In this document: piece by piece, positions 43,381 through 51,065 of the stretch
How positions within the stretch are numbered: the first letter of the stretch is position 1
Layout of the letters: each line of letters opens with the position of its first letter
Origin: Bog-756 sp963713625
GTDB lineage: Bacteria; Actinomycetota; Acidimicrobiia; Acidimicrobiales; RAAP-2
Assembly (NCBI GenBank): GCA_963713625.1
Contig: CAVQMN010000002.1
Coordinates: forward strand, 308,007-372,006
DNA: 64,000 nt
Direction: 5' to 3'
Position numbers and translations under genes: made by a program
The notes under the pieces: model-generated
Told to the model about the DNA's origin: nothing
The model's input: the letters and a program-made list of their open reading frames with translations, nothing else
Database searches by the model: none

Positions 43381-43795
43381 CTCCACCAGGTAGCGGCGGG
43401 CGCTCATGGTCAAGCTGCCCAATTCAGTTCCGGATTCCGGAAGGCGCCGGGCCACCGTAGATCGAACTCGCCGGACAGGATCAGCTACGGCGCTGTGGGA
43501 TTCATCTCCCTGCCCACCGGTAAGCGTGCGGGGCCTTGGGACGGATGCCATCCGGGGGCGCCTGGATTTGGACCGAAAGCTACTGACCTCAAACCACCTC
43601 GATACCAAGCTTTCCGCGGGTTGTTGCGTATCCCCGTCCCAGGGAGAGCATGGCCGCACCCTCGACCGGGGGGACTCTCGGAGAAGCAATGCCGGTGTCC
43701 GGTGGCGTCAGCTTGAGGATGCCTCCCAGGTTTGTGCATCCCTTCCACAGGGAATCCCCTATCAGGGGGGCCGGGCACGATTGAGGAGGAGATCC
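43381..43795. other. intergenic upstream of the LLM oxidoreductase
   Basis: About 415 bp. The LLM frame is open through it, but the sequence is not protein-like and homology starts only at 43796. Nothing else recognised. Confidence 0.45.
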
Positions 43796-44749
43796 ATGGC
43801 TGAGATCGGAGTGTTTCTGTCTAGCGAGGAGCACGGGCCGGAGAGCTTGTTGCAGCAGGCCCGATGGGCTGCAGAGGCAGGCATCGATTCCCTGCTTATT
43901 TCCGACCACTTCCATCCATGGACCGCAGCCCAGGGCGAAAGCCCCTTCGTGTGGAGCGTGATCGGCGCCATCGCCGCGACGACCGAGATGAAGGTCACTA
44001 CCGGTGTGACATGTCCCACGGTGCGGATCTCCCCAGTCGTGTTGGCCCAGGCCGCGGCCACCGCCCAGCGACTTCTGGCTGGGCGGTTCGTGTTCGGGGT
44101 GGGCTCCGGTGAGGCCCTGAACGAGCACATCCTCGGCGACCGATGGCCTTCGGCCCCGATTCGCCAGGACATGCTGGCCGAGGCCATCGAAGTGATCCGA
44201 AAGCTGTGGGAAGGTGGCAACGTACTGCACGAGGGCCGCTTTTACACCGTCGACAACGCCCGGATCTACTCGCTCCCAGACGCGCCGCCGCCGATTCCCA
44301 TCTCCGCCTTCGGACCCGCCTCGGCCACGCTGGCGGCCGAACTAGGGGACGGGCTGATCACGGTTCAGCCCGACCGGGACATGGTCGCCTCCTACCGCAA
44401 GCAGGGCGGAAAAGGACCAGTCATCGGGGCGGTCAAGCTCTGCTGGAACCAGGACGAGGAGGCGGCGGTGAAGACCGCCCATCAGCTGTGGCCGACCGAG
44501 TGCCTGCCCGGCCAGCAGATGCAGGAGCTGCCCATGCCGACCCACTTCGAAGAGGCCGCGTCCATCGTCACTGAGGACATGGTGAGAGAGAAGATCCCCT
44601 GTGGCCCGGACCCCGAGCGGCATCTCCAGGCCATCAACAAATTTCTGGAGGCCGGCTTCGACGAGGTCTACCTCAACCAGATCGGGACTGATTGGCCAGG
44701 TTTCCTGGACTTCTACGTCCGAGAGTTGGCGCCCCGGCTCAGTCGATGA
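43796..44749 (+). CDS. F420-dependent LLM-class oxidoreductase (TIGR03557-like)
   Basis: A 317-residue luciferase-like TIM-barrel enzyme related to F420-dependent glucose-6-phosphate dehydrogenase. Typical segments are GVFLSSEEHGPESLLQQA, SLLISDHFHPW, TGVTCPTVRISP and GVGSGEALNEHI, with the last giving the F420-phosphate loop. ATG 43796 follows a GAGGAGGAGA site. The next gene, a HAD hydrolase, starts inside its stop codon (ATGA). Presence of an F420 enzyme supports an actinobacterial host. The substrate is unknown; sugar phosphate or alcohol is possible. Confidence 0.88.
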   Translation: MAEIGVFLSSEEHGPESLLQQARWAAEAGIDSLLISDHFHPWTAAQGESPFVWSVIGAIAATTEMKVTTGVTCPTVRISPVVLAQAAATAQRLLAGRFVFGVGSGEALNEHILGDRWPSAPIRQDMLAEAIEVIRKLWEGGNVLHEGRFYTVDNARIYSLPDAPPPIPISAFGPASATLAAELGDGLITVQPDRDMVASYRKQGGKGPVIGAVKLCWNQDEEAAVKTAHQLWPTECLPGQQMQELPMPTHFEEAASIVTEDMVREKIPCGPDPERHLQAINKFLEAGFDEVYLNQIGTDWPGFLDFYVRELAPRLSR

Positions 44750-45411
44750 CCGGAGCCAAGACACCAGGGGTTCTGCTCGACCTGGACGGCACCCTGGTGG
44801 ACACCAACTACCTACACACCTTGGCCTGGTCCCGTGCCTTTCGAGACGCCGGCGAGTGGGCCCCGATGAACGCCATTCATCGGCTGGTCGGGATGGGTGG
44901 AGACCAACTGGTATCCGAGGCCATCGGCCACGACAATCCTGAGGCGTCCCAGGCCAGGGCGTCGTACTACCAGGAGCTTCTTCCCGACATCAGAGCGTTC
45001 CCCGGGGCGTCGGACCTGGTCGCCGCCCTCCACGGCCACGGTCTGGCCACAGTGCTGGCGACATCGTCACCGGCGGAAGAGGTGGACGCCGCCATGAGCC
45101 AGCTGACCATCGCCGACGTCCTCGATGGAAGGACGACGGCGGACGACGTCGAGCACTCCAAGCCGTCCCCCGAGGTGTTCTGTACCGCCATGCACTCGAT
45201 GGGCCTGGATCCTGCCCGCACCATGGCCATCGGCGACAGCGTGTGGGACGTCAAAGCCGCGCAGGCGGCGGGTATCGCCTGCATCGCCGTCGAGTCCGGG
45301 GGGTTCAGTCGGCACGAGCTGAGCGAGGCCGGAGCGATGATGGTGTTCCGTGACGTCCGAGAGATCCTCCTCCAGCTGCAGGCCACCCCTTTAGCGCAGC
45401 TGGCTCGCTAG
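44746..45411 (+). CDS. HAD-superfamily phosphatase
   Basis: A 221-residue HAD hydrolase of the phosphoglycolate phosphatase/beta-phosphoglucomutase type. Motif I is DLDGT (nucleophile Asp), motif II is the ATSS region, motif III is the Lys in SKPSPEVF and motif IV is GDSVWDV. The helical cap lies between motifs I and II. Coupled to the LLM oxidoreductase by ATGA, it may hydrolyse a phosphorylated substrate or product of that enzyme. Confidence 0.9.
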   Translation: MTGAKTPGVLLDLDGTLVDTNYLHTLAWSRAFRDAGEWAPMNAIHRLVGMGGDQLVSEAIGHDNPEASQARASYYQELLPDIRAFPGASDLVAALHGHGLATVLATSSPAEEVDAAMSQLTIADVLDGRTTADDVEHSKPSPEVFCTAMHSMGLDPARTMAIGDSVWDVKAAQAAGIACIAVESGGFSRHELSEAGAMMVFRDVREILLQLQATPLAQLAR

Positions 45412-45787
45412 ACCCGTTACCCAGGACCTGGGAAGGCGGAGTCGTCGATGCCTTGGACCCCTTGGCCGTTCTGCACAACTCGCAGGTCGCTGTCGTGCCA
45501 GCCACGGTGAACAGCATCCACGCGGTCTCTTGCGAGGTCAGCTCGATATTGCCGTTCGGATCGTGCTGGATCGTGGTCACGGGTCGGCGCAAACAGAGAG
45601 TGCCCTCGCTCCGCATACAAACCCCGAGCGCGGGCCATACCTTAAGGCCCCAGCTCGGGGTGGGCCGGCGTCACTCTGCAGCACCGGTTCGTGGTCACCA
45701 CGTGTCACGGATCGAGCGAATGCGGTTTACCCCAATTGTGGATGGGTAAGTCCCCAGCTGTTCGAATAGCGAGCGCAAGGAGTGTCC
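45412..45787. other. intergenic, no gene recognised
   Basis: About 375 bp with short unsupported frames. It ends with the AAGGAG ribosome site (45777-45782) of the following small gene. Confidence 0.45.
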
Positions 45788-45979
45788 GTGCCACGACAAC
45801 CCACCCAAGACCCCCAAGACAAGCAGTTCGGTGCGGCAGCGGCTGCGGATCAGGAGTTCGTGGATGAGCTGGAAGATGAGGGCGTATCGATCGACCAACT
45901 CCCAGACGTACCGGAGGCTCAGCCACGTGCCGGCGACAAGGCAGAGCCGGCTCGTGACGGAGAGGCCGGGGACAGATAG
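45788..45979 (+). CDS. 63-residue acidic small protein
   Basis: Frame beginning at GTG 45788, chosen because AAGGAG at 45777-45782 is properly spaced for it (GTG 45782 overlaps the site). It reads MPRQPTQDPQDKQFGAAAAA, then EFVDELEDEGVSIDQLPDVPEA and an acidic/basic tail. Likely disordered or a short helix. Resembles other small hydrophilic proteins of this window; function unknown. Confidence 0.6.
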   Translation: MPRQPTQDPQDKQFGAAAAADQEFVDELEDEGVSIDQLPDVPEAQPRAGDKAEPARDGEAGDR

Positions 45980-46371
45980 GTCACAATTCGTTGACCTTGG
46001 ATCCAGCCGTTACCGATCCTGACCGGGCCAGGTCTACAACGGGACTGCGCCGCCGATTCTTGGGCCCCGAAGATGACGGGCCAGCCGCCCGGTATTTACC
46101 CGCTGCTTGACCTCGGACAGTGATGTCGGCATCCTGGGAGACGATCCTCTGTGGTTGGTCGGTCTCCCTCAACGAACCCGATACGGCCATTGACTGACGG
46201 TGGAGCAGCTCACCGCTCTTCTTGAGGATCGCCCGTCTCGCCTGACTCTAAACGCAACCGCGTCTACTCCCTCGACTTGGCGTCGGGAATCGGCCCAGAC
46301 AACTCCAAGAAGCGTCCGCACTGGATGCCGTCGCGATCTCCTCTGCAACCGATTCACAGGCGAACGGTTAT
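45980..46371. other. intergenic, no gene recognised
   Basis: Nearly 400 bp between convergent genes with only unsupported short frames. Confidence 0.4.
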
Positions 46372-46704
46372 TCAGCGAATCGAAGGGGTCTCCCAGGCTG
46401 GGTCCCAGTCGTCCACCCATTCGCTCAAGCTGACGATTTGCAGGACCCGCTCGACATTAGGAGTCGGCCGAGTGAGTCTCAGTTCGCTTCCCGCCTGTTC
46501 AATCTGGGCACGCGCTTTCACGAGAGCGGTGATCCCCGAACTGTCCATGAATGTCAGCTGGGAAAGATCAACGACCACCAACGATCCCGCCACGTCTGCC
46601 AGCCAGTCGGCGAGCCCCTCGGCCGTCTTCATATCCAGTTCACCGACCAGCGAGACCACGTGGACCTCGCCGGCGTCGGAGACCCGTCTGGAAAAGGCGG
46701 GCAT
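46372..46704 (-). CDS. STAS-domain anti-sigma factor antagonist
   Basis: A 110-residue STAS domain protein: VHVVSLVGELDMKTAEGLADWL, then LVVVDLSQLTFMDSSGITALVKA, with Ser in DSSG as the phospho-switch residue. It lies downstream of an RsbW-like ATPase (46764-47273) and a PP2C phosphatase (47536-49188) in the same direction. The three together give the antagonist, kinase and phosphatase of a partner-switching module controlling an alternative sigma factor. No sigma gene is in the window. Confidence 0.88.
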   Translation of the reverse strand: MPAFSRRVSDAGEVHVVSLVGELDMKTAEGLADWLADVAGSLVVVDLSQLTFMDSSGITALVKARAQIEQAGSELRLTRPTPNVERVLQIVSLSEWVDDWDPAWETPSIR

Positions 46705-46763
46705 GACCAGCTCCTTCCAGTTGCTCTGTGACCTCTAGAGATTACTGCCGGTGGGCTTGCCCC

Positions 46764-47273
46764 TCAAGTGGGGTCATTGGTGGATGGAGATGCGTCCCAC
46801 GGGCCACGATTCACCCGCACCCGGAGACCGGATCGAAGCACTTGCGCGTCAAGGTCATAACCGTGGCAACGGCATTCCGTAGCATGGACCCAGTCCCTGG
46901 TTTCAAGTCGAAACCAGACCTGCTTTCCATCGGGAAGGTAGGTCGTACCCCAGTCGGCGGCCAGCGCATCCACGATGGCCAGACCTCGACCGCCCGCCGC
47001 CCTAGGGTCATCGGCGGATCTTTTCCGAGGCGATCCGGAGGGTTCCCTATCGGTGACGCCGACCTCGAGAGCCCCATCGGCGACGGCTGCGGTAATTCTC
47101 GGAGAGCTACCTGCGTGTTGCATGGCATTGGTAACGACTTCACTGACGAGCAGTGCCGCTGTCTCGACAAGGGCGTTCAGCTCCCACCGGTCGAGCAGGG
47201 CCGCCAGCCATTGACGGGATGCCGCCGGCGTGCCGTCATCCTCGTCGAACTCTGCTCCAGCTAACCGACACAC
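46764..47273 (-). CDS. RsbW-like anti-sigma factor / HATPase protein
   Basis: A 169-residue GHKL ATPase-type anti-sigma factor. The N box SEVVTNAMQHA, the G1 region VTDREPSGSP and the G2 GRGLAIVDALAADWG are in order. GTG 47273 is the best available start; the frame is open to 47495 but that extension is not protein-like. A roughly 40-residue C-terminal tail after the ATPase fold is rich in Arg and Cys. It probably phosphorylates the STAS proteins and sequesters a sigma factor. Confidence 0.8.
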   Translation of the reverse strand: MCRLAGAEFDEDDGTPAASRQWLAALLDRWELNALVETAALLVSEVVTNAMQHAGSSPRITAAVADGALEVGVTDREPSGSPRKRSADDPRAAGGRGLAIVDALAADWGTTYLPDGKQVWFRLETRDWVHATECRCHGYDLDAQVLRSGLRVRVNRGPWDASPSTNDPT

Positions 47274-47535
47274 GCTGCGCGCTGCCCCCTTGGACCACTG
47301 CCGATCGAGCGATACCCCAGCGGTATATGGCCAAACCGTACGAACGGCGTCAGGGGATGCCGCAGTGTGGCACCAAGGATGGGAACGGGGAGTAGAACGC
47401 AGACCACCTCCATCGCTCGAGCATGGACATAGGGTTCTCGACCTTCTCGGCACTCGCTGGGGCACCGGGAGTCTGCGATGTCCACTCCCGGCCACCTACC
47501 GGGTGTGCGACGGGTAACAGATTGTTCCAGCAGGC

Positions 47536-49188
47536 TCACCCCACCCATCGCAGACCCAAGATGGCAATGTCATCCTCTCTGTCATGGGCATCGAGCTCGT
47601 TGAGGACGTAGTCAATCATGCCATCAAGCGTTTGGCCGTCGGAGACCAAGGCAGCTTCCATGAGTCTCTTCAGTCCGACATCGAGGATCTCGTCTCGCCT
47701 CTCCACCAACCCGTCGGTGAACGCCAGAAGAGTTGTGGATGACCCGATAGAAATCGTCACGGACTGGTAGTGCCCTCCGGTGATGCCGATAGGTCGATTC
47801 GCGGTCATTTCGACAAATCGGCTCTGGCTCGGTTCCAGGAGCAGCGGGCAGAGATGTCCGGCATTGGCCAACGTTATTTCGCGGCACGTGGCGTCGTAGA
47901 TTCCGATCAGAACGGTGGCGAAGTGCCCATCACGTTGAACGTCAAGCTGTCTGGTGCATTTGTCCAGAATGTCTGCCGGCGAATCACCGTCGAGGGCATG
48001 GGCACGGACGGTGAAACGGAGGCGAGCCATGATTGAGGCCGCAGCGACTCCTCGACCCGAAACGTCACCGACGACAAACACGAACCGTTCGCCGCTCAAG
48101 GGCAGCACGCTGTACCAGTCACCTCCGATCTCGACCCCTTGCGCTCCCGGGAGATAGCGGGCCGCGATCTCCAATCCAGGGATGTCGGGGAGCGATTGGG
48201 GAAGGAGGGCTCGCTGCAAAGTTTCTGCGATCGTTCGCTGCTCACCGTAGAGCCGGGCCAGCTCGTCGTTCGCATCTCGTACTGCGCCCTCGGCTACCTC
48301 TGCGGCATGCCTTCTGCGCATGAGGCGAGCAGCGAGCCACGCTGCGCCTATGGTGAGAAATAGCCCCACGACGCCCACCACCCACGGCAAGTCGGCAGAC
48401 AGTGATCCGCCGAGGGGTCCTCTCGCCCGGACGACGGTGGTAAGGACCGTATCGCCGAAGGGCACCGTCACGGTGGCCGTGCTCCCGGAGAACGGGAAGT
48501 GGTCGATGTCGGTCGTCAGCAGGCTCCCGGGATCCTCTGCTCTCCCGAGATAAATGGCGTAGTCGAGATCCGAGAATGCTGAATTCTGAGCGACACGCGA
48601 CTTGCGATCTGCCGGAAGGGGCCGCAGCGCGTACACCGCGAATCGACGACCACTTCCTGGGAGGGCAACGGCATAGCCGAGAAACCGTTGAGACCCGGCC
48701 GACTCTTGGGTAACAACAAACGTTGAGCTCTCGAATGCCCGGCGCACCGCGACTTCGGCCTGACTCGGATGCTGCTGGCTTTGATTCCCGACTCCGGAGA
48801 TCTCGGAGACGGAGTTGTTCTCGTCCTGCCACAGGGTGGCGGAGGAGAAGTGACCCCGAGTTCCCACCTGCGGTGTCATGAACGCTTGGAACTTGGTGAT
48901 GTCTCCCCCGCTGGAGGCCGCAACTTCAGCACCGAGCTCCAGGGGTATCTGTGTCGAGGGGATCGCCGCCACGAGCACACTCTGAACCTGCTTTGCCTGG
49001 AGTGTGAGCAACCGCTGCTCGTTGTGACGATCGATAGTCCAGGAGGTCCACACCAGTGAGGCCGTGAGCAGCGCGCCAACCATCGCTACGGCAATAACAC
49101 CCCGCCTGACCGACGAGGCGTTTGCTCGAATCCGACCGACCTGTTCACTAGTCACCTTGATCGCAGGGGTCACGATCTCTTCACCCAT
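47536..49188 (-). CDS. membrane-anchored PP2C-family (SpoIIE-type) serine phosphatase
   Basis: A 550-residue sensor phosphatase. A first transmembrane helix (VIAVAMVGALLTASLVWTSW) and a second (LPWVVGVVGLFLTIGAAWLAA) bracket an extracytoplasmic sensor of about 220 residues. Inside follows a short coiled coil and a SpoIIE/PP2C domain with GGDWYSVLPL, VGDVSGRGVAAA, NAGHLCP and FTDGLVERRD. It should dephosphorylate STAS antagonists in response to an external signal. ATG 49188 was preferred to the open-frame start at 49278. Confidence 0.9.
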   Translation of the reverse strand: MGEEIVTPAIKVTSEQVGRIRANASSVRRGVIAVAMVGALLTASLVWTSWTIDRHNEQRLLTLQAKQVQSVLVAAIPSTQIPLELGAEVAASSGGDITKFQAFMTPQVGTRGHFSSATLWQDENNSVSEISGVGNQSQQHPSQAEVAVRRAFESSTFVVTQESAGSQRFLGYAVALPGSGRRFAVYALRPLPADRKSRVAQNSAFSDLDYAIYLGRAEDPGSLLTTDIDHFPFSGSTATVTVPFGDTVLTTVVRARGPLGGSLSADLPWVVGVVGLFLTIGAAWLAARLMRRRHAAEVAEGAVRDANDELARLYGEQRTIAETLQRALLPQSLPDIPGLEIAARYLPGAQGVEIGGDWYSVLPLSGERFVFVVGDVSGRGVAAASIMARLRFTVRAHALDGDSPADILDKCTRQLDVQRDGHFATVLIGIYDATCREITLANAGHLCPLLLEPSQSRFVEMTANRPIGITGGHYQSVTISIGSSTTLLAFTDGLVERRDEILDVGLKRLMEAALVSDGQTLDGMIDYVLNELDAHDREDDIAILGLRWVG

Positions 49189-49456
49189 CTGCTTGCACCG
49201 ACGGCGGTACTCGATTCGCCTACGTCGTGCGGGCTCCGCTACTCGGCGAGACTGTCGTGTCGTGAAATCTAGCCGCAACCAATCGCAGCGGCCTCCTCGC
49301 CATGGAGATCAGTCCTGGGACTTCATGGCGCTCTGAAGCAGAGACTTGTCGGGCCCGTGAGTCGGCGCGCTGGGTGGCAATGTCGATTTTGGAGTCAGTT
49401 CAACACAAGTGAAAACGCGGGTAGACAACTGGGGACCCCGTCGCCAGATCTCACCC

Positions 49457-49865
49457 CTACCTGGATCGTGAGGTGGGCCGGATCCCATCCGTCTGGCGCC
49501 GGCCCGACCCGGATCCCCGTTGGCGGGTCTGCTCGAGCTCGGTCTGCAGGGATTGGTTTTGGGCTTGGAGGGCCAAGACGGCAGCGATGCCGGCCAGGTT
49601 GAGGCCGTCGTCGAGAAGCCGCCCGATTTCTCGGAGACGGACAAGGTCGTCGTCGCTGTAGCGACGGGTGCCGCCTTGGCTGCGGGCCGGATTGATCAGA
49701 CCCCGGGTCTCGTAGAGCCGGAGGTTCTGAGGGGCGCTGCCCGACCAGCTCCGCGGCCACGGAGATTCCGTACAGGCCCTGGATCGGACCGGGATGGTCA
49801 GCCTGAACCGTCGATCGATCCGCTGGAAACTCGTCAGAACCACTTGCACCAGACATGGTCATCAC
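49457..49865 (-). pseudogene. hspR: MerR-family heat-shock repressor (HspR-like), frameshifted
   Basis: The N-terminal part GLYGISVAAELVG is read in one frame and the continuation PQNLRLYETRGLINPARSQGGTRRYSDDDLVRLREIGRLL in another. One extra base within CCCCT near 49735 explains the break. Without it the protein would be a complete HspR-like MerR repressor with a C-terminal coiled region (LALQAQNQSLQTELEQTRQ). It is divergent from hsp20, its expected target. If the break is real, hsp20 could be derepressed; a sequencing error is the alternative. Confidence 0.75.
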
Positions 49866-49944
49866 GGTATAACAAATCTGTAGCGACTACCAGAGATCCT
49901 GGGGCGCAGAAAGGACGCCTCGGGCCGGAACCAGGAGGTGCATC

Positions 49945-50421
49945 ATGCTTGTTCGTTCCGATCCATTCCGTCAGTTCGACCGGTTGACTGAGCAGGTCTT
50001 CGGAACCGCTGCCCGTCCGGCGGCCATGCCCATGGATGCTTGGCGTGACGGCAACCAGTTCGTCGTCGAATTCGACCTGCCGGGAATCGACCCGGCCAGC
50101 ATCGATCTCGATGTCGAACGAAACGTTCTGACCGTCCGGGCCGAGCGTCGGACGGCAACCGGGCCCGAAGTCGAGTTGGTGGCCTCGGAGCGTCCAAAGG
50201 GCGTGTTCAGCCGACAGGTCATCCTGGGCGACGCACTCGACACCGGTGGGATCACCGCCGCCTACAACAGCGGGGTGCTCCGGCTGACGATTCCGGTGGC
50301 CGAGCAGGCCAAGCCCCGAAAGATCACCGTGGCCACCGACGAGCAGGCAGCCGTGTCCCCCGCCGGGGACTCCCAGGTGATCTCGGCCACCGCAGAGGAT
50401 CGCCAATCAGTCGCGGTGTGA
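49945..50421 (+). CDS. hsp20: Hsp20/alpha-crystallin family small heat-shock protein
   Basis: A 158-residue small heat-shock protein. The alpha-crystallin domain (about residues 33-128) runs from WRDGNQFVVEFDLPGIDPASIDLDVERNVL to SGVLRLTIPV, with the I/L-x-I/L-type tail replaced by an Ala/Ser-rich C-terminus. ATG 49945 has an AGGAGG site. It acts as an ATP-independent holdase in the cytoplasm. The divergent hspR-like gene is its probable repressor; no clear HAIR palindrome was found in the 79-bp gap. Confidence 0.92.
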   Translation: MLVRSDPFRQFDRLTEQVFGTAARPAAMPMDAWRDGNQFVVEFDLPGIDPASIDLDVERNVLTVRAERRTATGPEVELVASERPKGVFSRQVILGDALDTGGITAAYNSGVLRLTIPVAEQAKPRKITVATDEQAAVSPAGDSQVISATAEDRQSVAV

Positions 50422-50427
50422 CCGGCC

Positions 50428-50718
50428 ATGATCACCCGGAGTTCCGACAGAACGTTGCGAGACGAGTTCCTCGCCGTCGTGCTGGCCGATCCGGAGCTAC
50501 TCGATTTGGCCTTCGCCGAGGTGATCGCCTCTTGGGAGGCCGAGCCGCCCCGGCCACCGAATCGCACCCTGGTGGCCACGGTGGATCGGCGACATCCCCG
50601 GTCGAGGGCGTGGCCGGCGGCCCGAAACCACCAGCGTTGGCATGCCTGGCTTCGGGCCATCCCCCGACCCCGGGTGGCCCGGTCGCCTCCGGACCGGCCA
50701 GAAGCGGGTTGTATCTGA
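50428..50718 (+). CDS. hypothetical actinobacterial small protein
   Basis: A 96-residue protein starting 7 bp after hsp20. The first third LRDEFLAVVLADPELLDLAFAEVIASWEAEPP matches a short motif seen in many actinobacterial hypothetical proteins; the rest is Arg/Pro/Trp-rich and basic. Probably co-transcribed with hsp20. Function unknown. Confidence 0.55.
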   Translation: MITRSSDRTLRDEFLAVVLADPELLDLAFAEVIASWEAEPPRPPNRTLVATVDRRHPRSRAWPAARNHQRWHAWLRAIPRPRVARSPPDRPEAGCI

Positions 50719-50821
50719 TCGAGATCAACGCAAATACCAGGACTGAGCAGTCTCCCGACGACGAAGGGGGTGGTGACATCGGGCACTGGCGGCAGGTTCA
50801 GTCGGGCCGGTCAGACACGAA

Positions 50822-50852
50822 ATAGGCCCGGCCCTCAAGGGGCCGGGCCTAT
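50822..50852. terminator. strong hairpin, probable transcription terminator
   Basis: Perfect 13-bp inverted repeat ATAGGCCCGGCCC (50822-50834) / GGGCCGGGCCTAT (50840-50852) around a TCAAG loop. It lies after hsp20 and its small companion and before the convergent hydrolase, so it can stop transcription from the left. No T-run follows, as is common in high-GC bacteria. Confidence 0.75.
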
Positions 50853-51003
50853 CAAAGGTCCTCGCAGGCCATCGGGATGATCCCGGTGGCCTGGTAACCG
50901 GAGCCCGGATCTGAGGAATATGACCGTTGGCATCACGGCTCTTCTGCGGATCCGTTGCGGGCGTCGCCATGGTGCGCCGTCGTGAGGTGCGAGGCAGCCC
51001 GGA

Positions 51004-51065
51004 GCGGGCGCTACGGGACTTCATGCTCGACGTGACCAACGACTACAAGATCATGGTCGAGACCT
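51004..51065 (+). repeat. 62-bp direct repeat shared with 63938-63999
   Basis: Identical apart from a few substitutions to the last bases of the window. On the plus strand it reads ALRDFMLDVTNDYKIMVET, and the other copy reads ALREFTLDVTNDYEIMVET, both parts of an unrecognised protein. On the minus strand this copy supplies the stop codon and final residues of the hydrolase gene. Confidence 0.7.

Noticed and set aside
49866..49944. HspR (HAIR) operator upstream of hsp20
   Set aside because: The expected CTTGAGT-N7-ACTCAAG palindrome or a close variant was not found.
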